The notes under the pieces: model-generated
The model's input: only the letters and a program-made list of their open reading frames with translations
What the model was told of the DNA's origin: nothing
The model's database searches: none
In this document: positions 16,430-24,108 of the stretch, in pieces
Layout: each line of letters begins with the position of its first letter
How positions within the stretch are numbered: the stretch's first letter is position 1
DNA from: Arthrobacter koreensis
GTDB lineage: Bacteria > Actinomycetota > Actinomycetes > Actinomycetales > Micrococcaceae
Assembly: GCF_009193255.1 (NCBI RefSeq)
Contig: NZ_WACG01000001.1
Location: 620,001-684,000 of the forward strand
Direction: 5' to 3'
Length of the DNA: 64,000 bases
Position numbers and translations under genes: made by a program

Positions 16430-17578
16430 TTAGTCCTGTGCCCGGGAAAGCTCGTCGGCCAGCAGGGCAGCCTGCTCGCTGAGCTGCGGGGTGCGGCTGT
16501 CATAGACATAGTTGAAGAGGTCCATGGGCTCGGGCACTACGTCCGTGTTCAGCCCCTCGCGGATGCGGGCGGCAACCGTCTCCGCGGCGGCCTTCATGGC
16601 GTCCTCGGCCTCGTCGTCGAGCATGCCCAGCGACGTGAGGTAGGTCCGCAGCCGGGTCAGCGGGTCACGGGGAACCCACTTGGCGACGTCGTCGTCGGAG
16701 CGGTAGCGGGTGGCGTCGTCGGCGTTGGTGTGGGCCTGCATCCGGTAGGTGTGTGCCTCCACCAGGGCCGGGCCGCCGCCTTCGCGGGCCCGCTCCACTG
16801 CGGCGCCCAGCACGGCCAGCAGGGCCGCGGCGTCGTTGCCGTCCACCCGCTCGCCGGGCATGCCGTAGCCGATTGCCTTGTGGGCCAGGGACGGGGCAAC
16901 GCTCTGGTTCTTCAGCGGAACCGAGATGGCGTATTCGTTGTTCTGGACGAAGAACACCACCGGTACGTGGAACACGGCCGCGAAGTTCAGTGCCTCGTGG
17001 AAGTCGCCTTCGCTGGTGGCGCCGTCGCCGCACATGGCCAGCACCACGGTGTTCTCGCCGCGCAGTTTGGCCGCGTGGGCCACGCCGACGGCGTGCAGCA
17101 GCTGGGTGGCGAGCGGAGTCGCCTGCGGTGCCACGTTGTGCTCGTACGGATCGTATCCGGCATGCCAGTCACCCTTGAGCAGGGTCAGTACCTGCAGCGG
17201 GTCCACGCCGCGGTGGACGACTGCAACGGTGTCGCGGTAGGTCGGGAACAGCCAGTCACCTTCGGCGAGCACCGCGGCAGCGGCCACCTGGCACGCTTCC
17301 TGCCCGTGGGAGGAGGGGTAGACCGCAAGGCGGCCCTGGCGAACCAGGGCATTGGCCTGGTCATTGATGCGCCGGCCGGAGACCAGGCCTTCGAAGGCTG
17401 CCTTCAGCGCATCGCCGTCGGGCAGGGGGTACTTGTCGCTGTGCCGGTGGGTGCCGTCAGCGTCGATCAGCTGGACGGGCTCGGCGGAGGGCAGCATGGT
17501 GGCGGTGCGGTCCTCGTTGTCCTCCGGCCGCGTGCCCTCTGCGGACCCGGCGCGTGTGTTGCCGGTGGGAATTGTCAT
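16430..17578 (-). CDS. bkdA: Branched-chain 2-oxoacid dehydrogenase E1 alpha subunit
   Basis: Alpha subunit of the thiamine-dependent decarboxylase. The ThDP motif is evident as MCGDGATSEGDFHEALNF ending in FVQNNEY (GDG to NN). Further family marks are YPSSHGQEACQV, FPTYRDTVA and the phosphorylation-loop-like YRSDDDV. The ATG at 17578 (MTIPTGNT) has GGAGA seven bases upstream; the open frame to 17752 runs through the promoter region and is not used. 382 residues. First gene of bkdABC, divergent from the Lrp-type regulator. Confidence 0.92.
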   Translation of the reverse strand: MTIPTGNTRAGSAEGTRPEDNEDRTATMLPSAEPVQLIDADGTHRHSDKYPLPDGDALKAAFEGLVSGRRINDQANALVRQGRLAVYPSSHGQEACQVAAAAVLAEGDWLFPTYRDTVAVVHRGVDPLQVLTLLKGDWHAGYDPYEHNVAPQATPLATQLLHAVGVAHAAKLRGENTVVLAMCGDGATSEGDFHEALNFAAVFHVPVVFFVQNNEYAISVPLKNQSVAPSLAHKAIGYGMPGERVDGNDAAALLAVLGAAVERAREGGGPALVEAHTYRMQAHTNADDATRYRSDDDVAKWVPRDPLTRLRTYLTSLGMLDDEAEDAMKAAAETVAARIREGLNTDVVPEPMDLFNYVYDSRTPQLSEQAALLADELSRAQD

Positions 17579-17649
17579 GGGAATCTCCGTCTGCCGCGGC
17601 GGATGCCGGAGGGTTACCGGGCGTCCCGGAGCCTCCAGCGTGGATGGAA

Positions 17650-17727
17650 TTTCTGTAAGCCCAGTATGCGGAACTGAACGATTCGCATCTACCGCGGGCG
17701 GAAATCCTAGATTTTCTGTATCCCAGT
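17650..17727. promoter_or_regulatory. Direct repeats in the bkdA-lrp intergenic region
   Basis: TTTCTGTAAGCCCAGT (17650-17665) and TTTCTGTATCCCAGT (17713-17727) are near-identical direct repeats. Their starts are 63 bp apart, about six helical turns, so both face the same side of the DNA. Location between bkdA and the divergent Lrp/AsnC gene makes them candidate binding sites for that regulator, which would wrap the intervening DNA as Lrp proteins often do. Confidence 0.5.
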
Positions 17728-17787
17728 GCGTATTGTGATGGACAAGTTGCAAAAGTGAGCTGGATTACTTTGAAGGACGTAGACACT

Positions 17788-18237
17788 ATGGCCCAGGCGC
17801 AGGCGGCGTTGGATGAGATCGATAAGCGGATCCTCGCGGAACTCACGAAGGACGGCAGGGCTTCGGTCAGTGCCGTGGCGGAAGCGGTCCACATCTCCCG
17901 GGCACACGCCTATTCGCGCATATCCAAACTGACCGGCTCCGGGGTCCTGACCCGGTTCACGGCGCTGGTGGATCCGGTCAAGGCCGGGCTCCGGTCCAGC
18001 GCATACGTCACCATGAAGGTCCGCCAGCAGTCCTGGCGCGAGCTCAAGGAATTCCTGCGCAAGATTCCGGAGGTGCACCACGTGGCCCTCGTCGGCGGAA
18101 CCTTCGACGTGATCCTGCTGGTCCGGGCCGAGGACAACCTGCACCTCCGGCAGGTCATCTTCGACCAGCTGCAGTCCGCCCCCGGGGTCCTGGATACTCA
18201 GACGTTCCTGGTCTTCGAGGATCTCGACGTCCGCTGA
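17788..18237 (+). CDS. Lrp/AsnC-family transcriptional regulator (probable bkd regulator)
   Basis: Feast/famine regulator of 149 residues: N-terminal winged HTH (residues about 8-55, LDEIDKRILAELTKDGRASV, VHISRAHAYSRISKL) and a C-terminal RAM/ACT-like ligand domain (YVTMKVRQQSWRELKEFL, VALVGGTFDVILLVRAED). ATG at 17788 with GAAGGA upstream is preferred to a GTG at 17755 that lacks one. Its divergence from bkdA suggests it senses a branched-chain amino acid or oxoacid and controls the operon. Confidence 0.88.
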   Translation: MAQAQAALDEIDKRILAELTKDGRASVSAVAEAVHISRAHAYSRISKLTGSGVLTRFTALVDPVKAGLRSSAYVTMKVRQQSWRELKEFLRKIPEVHHVALVGGTFDVILLVRAEDNLHLRQVIFDQLQSAPGVLDTQTFLVFEDLDVR

Positions 18238-18259
18238 TCCACCCTCCCCCTCCCCCCTC

Positions 18260-18319
18260 ATCGAGATGACAGAAACTGCCCGTTTGAAGCTTCAAACGGG
18301 CAGTTTCTGCCATCTCGAT
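18260..18319. repeat. Dispersed palindromic element, copy 1
   Basis: Near-perfect 60-bp palindrome centred on AAGCTT (18287-18292). Left arm begins ATCGAGATGACAGAAACTGC; one mismatch (A 18269 against C 18310). It lies 22 bases after the Lrp stop and 16 bases from the stop of the convergent DUF6480-like gene. No T-tract. Preceded by a C-rich tract. Confidence 0.95.
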
Positions 18320-18335
18320 TTAGGCGGAGGGGACG

Positions 18336-18599
18336 CTAGTTCTCGTCATGCCCCTGGTCCATGCTCATCTGGTCTTCGGCGGGAGGGGTCTCCCCCGGCG
18401 GAACTCCGCCGCCGGGCTCGAGGCCGGTGATGTTGCCTTCGGCGGGATCAGGGTTCACCCGGCGGCCCTTCTCACCGCTGCCGGCATGGTTCCCGGTGCC
18501 CTCCTGAGTATCCGGACCCTTCTGGGCGGCAGCGTGGTCAGCTTCCTTGGGTTTGTCCGGATTGGCTGGATCATTGTTCGGATCATAGCTTTGCGTCAT
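18336..18599 (-). CDS. Small DUF6480-like hydrophilic protein
   Basis: An 87-residue, highly hydrophilic, Pro/Gly/Asp-rich protein with no membrane segment or signal peptide, predicted disordered. The segment GLEPGGGVPPGETPPAED resembles the conserved motif of DUF6480 proteins of actinomycetes as I recall it. Function unknown. The ATG at 18599 has GAAAGG six bases upstream. A perfect palindrome GTCAGCATGCTGAC sits about 42 bases before the start. Isolated transcription unit, convergent with the Lrp gene across palindromic element copy 1. Confidence 0.7.
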   Translation of the reverse strand: MTQSYDPNNDPANPDKPKEADHAAAQKGPDTQEGTGNHAGSGEKGRRVNPDPAEGNITGLEPGGGVPPGETPPAEDQMSMDQGHDEN

Positions 18600-18640
18600 C
18601 GTGGCCTTTCGGTGATGTCCCGCAAGGGAGGAAACATTTA

Positions 18641-18654
18641 GTCAGCATGCTGAC
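18641..18654. promoter_or_regulatory. Palindromic operator candidate upstream of the DUF6480-like gene
   Basis: GTCAGCATGCTGAC is a perfect 14-bp palindrome. The flanks continue some symmetry (GGAAATG on one side, CATTT near the other). Placement 42-55 bases before the start codon fits a promoter-proximal operator. The binding protein is unknown. Confidence 0.5.
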
Positions 18655-18693
18655 ATTTCCAACCTAGCGGGACTACCGGCGGAGGAGCAATCC

Positions 18694-19944
18694 CTAGCTA
18701 AAGAGCCCCTCCCCCATGAATCCGCCCTCCGCAGCGCCCGGCGGCACGGCGAACACCGCCGAACCGATCGGCGTCGTCCACTCGTTGAGCAGGTCCAGCT
18801 TGTCCAACCGCTGCTGGATCGGCACGAACTGGCGGGTCACATCCGCCTGGAAGGCCACGAAGATCAACCCGGCATTGGAGACGCCGCCGCCCGGCTCCGG
18901 AGCGGCGTCGTAGTTGTACCCGCGGCGGAAGATCCGCTGGCGCGGATCGTCCGGACGCGCACGGCGCATGTGGGCATAGTCCGGGATGACCTTGAAGCCG
19001 AGCCCGGTCACCGCGTCGAAATCCGGTTCGTCACGCTCGGACTCGCCGGTGAGCGGAGCGCCGTTGTCCAGCTTCCGTCCCACCGATTCTTCCCTGCCGC
19101 GGCGGTCAAGCTCGTCCCAGGTGTCCAGGTTCATGGCGATCCGCCGGATCACCATGGAGGTGCCGCCTTCAAGCCACGCCGGGATCTCCGAGTCACCCCA
19201 GACCACCCGGTCGAATTCGGGGCTGCCGGGCAGCGCGTTGGCGCTGCCATCCACCTGGCCGAAGTGGTTCCGCATGGTGGTCCCGGCCTTTTCGGTGCCG
19301 TAGGCGCGCCGGAAGCCCGGCTGCACCCAGCGCACGACGGCGAACGCGCGGCTGTCCTTGAGCAGCATGCGCTGGGCGTGAGCCAGCGTCATCGGATCAT
19401 CGGCGCACAGCTGGAGCACCAGGTCGCCGCCGCTCCAGCGGTCCTCCAGCCTGTCGACGCCGAAGGCAGGCAGCGGAGCCAGCCAGGCCGGGGCCATTTC
19501 CGGCGCGGCGGCGGCCAGCAGCCCTGGCCCGAATCCGAACGTCACCGTCAGCCGCGCCGGGTTCCGGGCCAGCTCCGGTTCGGTGTCTGCCAGCGCTGGT
19601 TCGCCCTGGGTCAGCGCGGCGGCGTCATCACTCAGCATCCGCAGCCAGGACCGGATGCGGTCCCGGCCGATGCCCTCGCGGAGGTCCAGGGCAACGAAAG
19701 CGGCGTAGGCTCCGGGCGGCGTGGCTATGCCGGCCTGGTGCCGTCCATAGAACGGAACTGTCTGGCGGCCGTTGCTTCCGGCCTCATCCAGCCCCGCGCG
19801 TTCCAGCTCCGTGCTTCCCTGCCCGAACCCCCGGCTGCCGGCCAGATGGCCGCCGGCAGCCGCAACCGCGCCCAGGCCCGCCGCGGCACCGCCGAAGAGC
19901 AGGCGGCGCCGGCCCACGCCCCGTGGTGTGGTTTCAGCGCTCAT
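18694..19944 (-). CDS. DyP-type heme peroxidase, Tat-exported (EfeB-like)
   Basis: Dye-decolourising peroxidase of 416 residues. The N-terminus has a Tat-like signal (GRRRLLFGGAAAG). The DyP GxxDG motif appears as FGQVDGSAN and the heme-ligand histidine region follows (YAHMRRARPDDPRQRIFRRG). It would act outside the membrane, oxidising phenolics or handling heme or iron as EfeB does. Here no efeU or efeO neighbours are seen; the start codon overlaps the stop of the PCu(A)C gene (TAATG), placing it in a copper-handling operon instead, so copper-linked oxidative defence is an equally good guess. Confidence 0.88.
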   Translation of the reverse strand: MSAETTPRGVGRRRLLFGGAAAGLGAVAAAGGHLAGSRGFGQGSTELERAGLDEAGSNGRQTVPFYGRHQAGIATPPGAYAAFVALDLREGIGRDRIRSWLRMLSDDAAALTQGEPALADTEPELARNPARLTVTFGFGPGLLAAAAPEMAPAWLAPLPAFGVDRLEDRWSGGDLVLQLCADDPMTLAHAQRMLLKDSRAFAVVRWVQPGFRRAYGTEKAGTTMRNHFGQVDGSANALPGSPEFDRVVWGDSEIPAWLEGGTSMVIRRIAMNLDTWDELDRRGREESVGRKLDNGAPLTGESERDEPDFDAVTGLGFKVIPDYAHMRRARPDDPRQRIFRRGYNYDAAPEPGGGVSNAGLIFVAFQADVTRQFVPIQQRLDKLDLLNEWTTPIGSAVFAVPPGAAEGGFMGEGLFS

Positions 19945-20549
19945 TAGTGGTCCGCAGTCCCATGGGTTTCAGTCCCGTGGGTCTCAGCCCCGCGGGTCTC
20001 AGTGCCGTGTGATCCGGCCCCGTGGCTCCCGGCGTCGTGGCCTTCGCCGGACCCGTAGCTTTCGTTTCCGCCGGCGAAGTCCTTGGCTACGGCGTCGACG
20101 TCCAGAGTGGAGCCGTCAGCCAGCTCGAGGGTGATCGTCACCGTGTCTCCGGCGAGCAGTCCGTCCGTCAGGCCCATCAGCATCAGGTGGCTCGCTCCGG
20201 GTTCCAGGAGGTAGTCGCTTCCGGCGGGGACCACGAATCCGCCTTCGATTTCGCGCATGACCATCGCGCCGTCGTCGTCCATTGCCACTTCATGCAGCTC
20301 CACGGTGGAGGCCGCGGGCGAACTGGCGGCGACGATGGTGAGGTCCTCGTCGCCGGAGTTTTCGAGGGTGCCGAAAGCGCCGGTCATTCCGTCTGCTTCT
20401 GCGGCCTTCGCCCAGGCTCCGGTCATGGACAGGGCTGCGGCATCATCCGGGGCAGGGGCCGTTTCGGCTGCGGGGTTGGAGGAGCCGCAGCCGGTGAGGG
20501 CCGCGGCGGACACGGCAAGGACGGCTGCGGCAAGGGTGAATTTCTTCAT
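19944..20549 (-). CDS. PCu(A)C-type copper chaperone lipoprotein with His-rich tail
   Basis: Periplasm-side copper(I) chaperone that can deliver copper to cytochrome oxidase. The start ATG at 20549 (MKKFTLAAAV) gives a lipoprotein signal with lipobox LTGC. The copper site is seen as LHEVAMDDDGAMVM followed by ASHLMLMGL, matching H(M)-x10-M-x21-HxM spacing approximately. The last 30 residues are a low-complexity tail of HG(T/A)ET-like repeats with six histidines, likely an extra metal-binding tail. 201 residues. A longer frame to 20738 is not supported by the signal peptide. Confidence 0.88.
   Translation of the reverse strand: MKKFTLAAAVLAVSAAALTGCGSSNPAAETAPAPDDAAALSMTGAWAKAAEADGMTGAFGTLENSGDEDLTIVAASSPAASTVELHEVAMDDDGAMVMREIEGGFVVPAGSDYLLEPGASHLMLMGLTDGLLAGDTVTITLELADGSTLDVDAVAKDFAGGNESYGSGEGHDAGSHGAGSHGTETRGAETHGTETHGTADH
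19964..20035. repeat. 15-bp degenerate tandem repeats coding for the His-rich tail
   Basis: Units resembling GTCCCGTGGGTCTCA recur several times in 15-base register, each coding (on the minus strand) a pentapeptide such as ETHGT or ETRGA. The array explains the repetitive tail of the PCu(A)C protein and could vary in length between strains. Confidence 0.75.
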
Positions 20550-20676
20550 GTTTTCGGTACTCCAAAGGTGTGGTCCGCGTTTTTGGGCGCGGGAAAGGGA
20601 AGGGTGCGGCCGTGCCGGAGCACGTCCGCAGAAGGTGCCGCTGGGCGGCGGTGTTTGTGAGGTGCCTGCGTGCCGG

Positions 20677-21297
20677 TTAGGCGTCCGTGCCGCGGCGCTT
20701 CCTGGCCTGCGCAACGATGACATAAACCAGCAAAGCAACGAGGGCGACGCCGACAGCCGTCAGCACCCAGCCCATGGGGCCAAACGAGGTGCTGTCGGAA
20801 GAGGTGGCGGCCTCGGGCGAGGCAGTTTCCGCGGCGGCGGGGTCGCTGGCCGCCGGAGCAGCAGCAGACTCGGTGGCAGCCGGGGACGGGCTCTCGCCGG
20901 CGGGGCCGTTCACGGTGAAGCTGAAGGTGCCGGTGATCGGGTGTCCGTCGCTGGATACCGCACGCCAGTTGACCTTGTAGTCGCCGGCCTCAAGGGCGGG
21001 AACGGACTGGACCAGGGTTTCGCGTGTCAGGACCGGCTCGGACTCGGCGAGGTTGGTACCAGCGGAGCCTTCGACGATGACCTGGTTGCCCAGGTCCATG
21101 AGTTCTGAACTGAAGACCAGTTCAATCTCGGAGGGAGCGGCGTCCAGGACGGCACCGTCCGCCGGGTTGGAGGACACAAGTTCATCGTGCGCGTGTGCCG
21201 GTGCTGCAAGGAAGAGAACCGCTGCGAATGCGGCGAGGAGAGCTGCGGCAAGGAGCGAGGCGCGCGTGCGGGCCTGGCGGTAAAAAGAGGTAGGCAT
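20677..21297 (-). CDS. CopC-like copper-binding protein, membrane-anchored
   Basis: Exported copper-binding protein. A signal peptide ends at AHAHDELV, leaving the N-terminal histidine used for Cu(II) in CopC proteins. The domain continues with SSNPADGAVLDAAPSEIELVF and the second histidine region SSDGHPITGTFSF. After a Ser/Ala/Thr/Pro-rich linker a single C-terminal helix (WVLTAVGVALVALLVYVIVA) anchors it, followed by a basic tail. ATG at 21297 with GGAAAG upstream; 206 residues. It lies between the His-rich membrane protein and the PCu(A)C lipoprotein on the same strand. Confidence 0.9.
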   Translation of the reverse strand: MPTSFYRQARTRASLLAAALLAAFAAVLFLAAPAHAHDELVSSNPADGAVLDAAPSEIELVFSSELMDLGNQVIVEGSAGTNLAESEPVLTRETLVQSVPALEAGDYKVNWRAVSSDGHPITGTFSFTVNGPAGESPSPAATESAAAPAASDPAAAETASPEAATSSDSTSFGPMGWVLTAVGVALVALLVYVIVAQARKRRGTDA

Positions 21298-21352
21298 AAC
21301 TGCTTTCCGTTCCGGGAAGGAACTGGGATTCGTGTGGGTGCGCGGAGTGCGC

Positions 21353-21967
21353 CTAGCTGGACACGAATGCAGCAGGTGGGCCCCGGTGCCGGAGCGTGAG
21401 GAGGGGAATGCCGAGGTTCCGCAGCCCAAGGGGGCGCACGGCCAGGACGGAAGCGATAGGGCGGGGAAGGTGCGCTGGGCGGAAGAACGGCAGCAGTGCA
21501 CCGGGCCGGACACCGAGCGCTTCGATGAGGCGGACCAGTGTCCGTTCGCCGTGGGCAATGATCCACACCGTGGCCACCGCGGCCAGGGCGTGGCTGGCCC
21601 ACATCAGGAGGCCGTGGGAGGGGGCCGGCGCTGCGGCCATTGCCGTGGCAGTTCCGGTCCCTGCCAGTGAGTGGCCTGTGTGGTGGGCGTGGGCGGAACC
21701 CGCATCCACGGCGGCTGGAGCCGAACCGAAGCTGAAGATGAGGTGGAAGAGTCCCTGGCTGAACGCCACGGCGGTGCCGAGCCGGAGCAGCGAGAGCCCG
21801 CGTCCGGCGAGCAGGCAGCTGACCATGCCGGAGACTGCGAGGCAGAACAGGACGAGGGCGGGTTCGGGAGCTGCTCCGCCGCCAAGCATGTGCGACGCAG
21901 CAGCGACGGCCGTGGCCGCGAATGCTCCGGCCCAGCCGCGCACCAAGCGTGCGGCACGCGCTGTCAT
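21353..21967 (-). CDS. His-rich membrane protein of the copper cluster (function unknown)
   Basis: A 204-residue protein of four or five hydrophobic segments that I do not recognise as a named family. Between helices lies a His-rich loop (AHAHHTGHSLAG), and further histidines occur in SHGLLMWASHAL and IIAHGERTL. The spacing suggests metal binding at the membrane. ATG at 21967 has a strong GGAGGA five bases upstream. It is the first gene of the set His-rich protein, CopC-like, PCu(A)C, DyP, so a part in copper uptake or delivery is likely by context only; it is not recognisably CopD. Confidence 0.7.
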   Translation of the reverse strand: MTARAARLVRGWAGAFAATAVAAASHMLGGGAAPEPALVLFCLAVSGMVSCLLAGRGLSLLRLGTAVAFSQGLFHLIFSFGSAPAAVDAGSAHAHHTGHSLAGTGTATAMAAAPAPSHGLLMWASHALAAVATVWIIAHGERTLVRLIEALGVRPGALLPFFRPAHLPRPIASVLAVRPLGLRNLGIPLLTLRHRGPPAAFVSS

Positions 21968-22066
21968 CGGTCCTCCTCAGGCACCGTGTACCGGGCGGGA
22001 TCGCAACCGGCCCTGTAATTCTCGCGAAGTTTCGACGCCGTGTCGAATATCCACTCCCCGTCACCG

Positions 22067-22124
22067 TCGAGATGGCAGAAACTGCACGTTACAGGGCTGT
22101 ATCGTGCAGTTTCTGCTATCTCGA
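22067..22124. repeat. Dispersed palindromic element, copy 2
   Basis: 58-bp palindrome with left arm TCGAGATGGCAGAAACTGCA and centre ACAGGGCTGT. Two arm mismatches. It lies 11 bases beyond the paaG stop and upstream of the copper operon, so it sits between two minus-strand genes. No T-tract. Confidence 0.93.
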
Positions 22125-22135
22125 TGACGGGAGGG

Positions 22136-22930
22136 CTAGCCCTTGAACACCGGCTTGCGCTTCTCCTTGAACGCGGCGAAACCTTCGGCATAGTCCTCGG
22201 TGCCGCACAGCACGCCCTGCGCCTTGTTCTCGTCTTCAACCGATTCCCATAGGCCCAGGCGGGCATCGCGGATCTGCGCCACGAGTTCCTTGGACGCGCG
22301 GAAGGCTCCGGTGGCGCCGGAGGCAACGCGGGCAACCGTGGCCCGGGTGCTTTCGAGCAGCTCATCGGCCGGGAAGACCCGGCTGAACAGGCCAGCGGCA
22401 ACGGCTTCGGCGCCGCTCATCAGGTCTGCTGTGTAGATCAGGTCCAGGGTACGGTGGGCGCCCAGCCGCTCGGTGAAGAGCCAGTGCCCACCCGAATCCA
22501 GGGTTGCCCCCAGGTTCGCGAACGGGGAACCGATCTTCGCATTGTCCGCCACATAGACCACGTCCGTGGCCACCAGCAGGCCAAGCCCGACGCCGAGGCA
22601 GGCGCCCTGGGCGGCCGCGAAGGTGGGTGCCGGGAAGGCTGCCATCTTCTTCAGCAGCGGGGTGACGAGGTCACCCAGGTAGGCATAGGCGTCGTCTTCG
22701 GCCGGTACGACGCCGGAGATATCGCGTCCGGCGCAGAAGGCCCGTCCTTCCCCGCGCAGCAGGAGGGCGCGCACTCCGGCGGCAGCGGCGTCGTCGTAGG
22801 CCCTGGACAGGTCCGCAAGAGCCTGCTCATCCAGGGAGTTGAGCTTGTGCGGGGCCGTCAGCACGATCTCGGCAACGCCGTCGGAGATGCTGAGTTGGAC
22901 CATGGATTCGGTCTGGTTCTGCTCGCTCAT
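22136..22930 (-). CDS. paaG: Enoyl-CoA hydratase/isomerase, probable ring-1,2-epoxyphenylacetyl-CoA isomerase
   Basis: Crotonase-fold enzyme of 264 residues expected to convert ring-1,2-epoxyphenylacetyl-CoA to oxepin-CoA. Oxyanion-hole segments are GRAFCAGRDIS and AAQGACLGVGLGLL; the ATLDSGGHWLF stretch places an aspartate where PaaG has its catalytic one and lacks the paired glutamates of true hydratases. It is the last gene of paaABCDE-G, 14 bases after paaE, which supports PaaG over PaaF; the hydratase role is covered by another gene at 41961-42716. Confidence 0.85.
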   Translation of the reverse strand: MSEQNQTESMVQLSISDGVAEIVLTAPHKLNSLDEQALADLSRAYDDAAAAGVRALLLRGEGRAFCAGRDISGVVPAEDDAYAYLGDLVTPLLKKMAAFPAPTFAAAQGACLGVGLGLLVATDVVYVADNAKIGSPFANLGATLDSGGHWLFTERLGAHRTLDLIYTADLMSGAEAVAAGLFSRVFPADELLESTRATVARVASGATGAFRASKELVAQIRDARLGLWESVEDENKAQGVLCGTEDYAEGFAAFKEKRKPVFKG

Positions 22931-22944
22931 CGGTGGCTTCGTTC

Positions 22945-24105
22945 CTAGGCGTCGTAGTCGACGGTGACTTCGGGGCTGGTGGGGCGGCTCTGGCAGGTCA
23001 GGATGTAACCCTTTTCGATTTCATCCGGTTCCAGTGCGTAGTTTTCTTCCATTTCCACGGTTCCGGAAACAACCTTGGCGCGGCAGGTGCCGCAGACGCC
23101 GCCGGCGCAGGCGAACGGAACATCCGGCCGGACGCGGAGCGCGGCGTTCAGGATCGATTCGCGGGCGTGGGTGGGGCTGGCCACCTTGCCCTGCAGCCCG
23201 TCCAGCCGGAAGCTGATCTCGAAGTTGTCCGCTGACGGGTCCACCTGGACCGGGCGGCCAATCTGGCCCTCGGGCTTTCCGGGCTGGCCCGTGGTGAAGA
23301 GTTCAAAACGGACCTTTTCCGACTCGACGCCGCGCTCGGCCAGGGTGTCCCGGCACAGCTGCACGAGTTCGAACGGGCCGCAGAGGAACCACTCGTCCAC
23401 GTCGCGCGTGGGGAGCACGGACTCGATAAGCGCGGAGAGCTTCTCCGCGTCGATGCGGCCGGAGAGCAGCGGAGAAATACGCTGTTCACGGGAGAGCACG
23501 TGGTGCACGGCAAAGCGGGCCGGGTACTTGTCCTTAAGGTCCGCCAGTTCCTCCAGGAACATCACGTCCATGGCAGCCTTGTTGGCGTAGACCAGGTCAA
23601 AGCGGACGTTCTCCGAGGCTGCGAGGACGGTGCGGGCAATCGAAATTACCGGGGTGATGCCGGAGCCGGCGGCGACGGCGACGAACACGTTCTCATCGGT
23701 GACGTCAATGTCTTCTGGATGGTTCAGGGCCGTCATCGGGTGCTTGGAAATGAAACCGCCGGTGGGGCTCATGACGTCCAGGACGTCTCCGGCCTTGAGG
23801 TTTTCATTGGCCCAGGTGGAGAACTTGCCGCCGAGGTCCCGCTTGATGGCAACCCGGATCTCTCCTGGCCGGGGCTCGGCGCAGATGGAGTAGCTGCGGC
23901 GGATCTCCGCCCCGTCCAGGGTGGTGCGCAGGGCGACGTACTGGCCCGGCAGGTAATCGAAGGAACCGGCCAGCTCTTCGGGAACCGCGAAGGTGACTTC
24001 GATGGCGTCTTCGGTGAGCCGGCGGACAGCACTGACCGTCAGCGGGTGGAAGGCGGTGCGGCGCGAGGCGGGAGCTGCGCCTGCCTCGGTGGTGGAGGTT
24101 GTCAT
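22945..24105 (-). CDS. paaE: Phenylacetyl-CoA epoxidase reductase subunit
   Basis: NAD(P)H-dependent reductase that feeds electrons to the PaaA di-iron centre. The 386-residue protein has a ferredoxin-NADP reductase module (FAD motif RRSYSICAEP, nucleotide region AAGSGITPVISI) followed by a plant-type [2Fe-2S] domain with CAGGVCGTC and a final cysteine in LTCQSRP. Three bases separate it from paaD. Complete and in frame. Confidence 0.95.
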   Translation of the reverse strand: MTTSTTEAGAAPASRRTAFHPLTVSAVRRLTEDAIEVTFAVPEELAGSFDYLPGQYVALRTTLDGAEIRRSYSICAEPRPGEIRVAIKRDLGGKFSTWANENLKAGDVLDVMSPTGGFISKHPMTALNHPEDIDVTDENVFVAVAAGSGITPVISIARTVLAASENVRFDLVYANKAAMDVMFLEELADLKDKYPARFAVHHVLSREQRISPLLSGRIDAEKLSALIESVLPTRDVDEWFLCGPFELVQLCRDTLAERGVESEKVRFELFTTGQPGKPEGQIGRPVQVDPSADNFEISFRLDGLQGKVASPTHARESILNAALRVRPDVPFACAGGVCGTCRAKVVSGTVEMEENYALEPDEIEKGYILTCQSRPTSPEVTVDYDA

Positions 24106-24108
24106 GGT

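Noticed and set aside
18260-18319. Reading the palindromes as a CRISPR array or insertion sequence ends
   Set aside because: Copies are single, kilobases apart, lack spacers, target-site duplications and any transposase frame between them.
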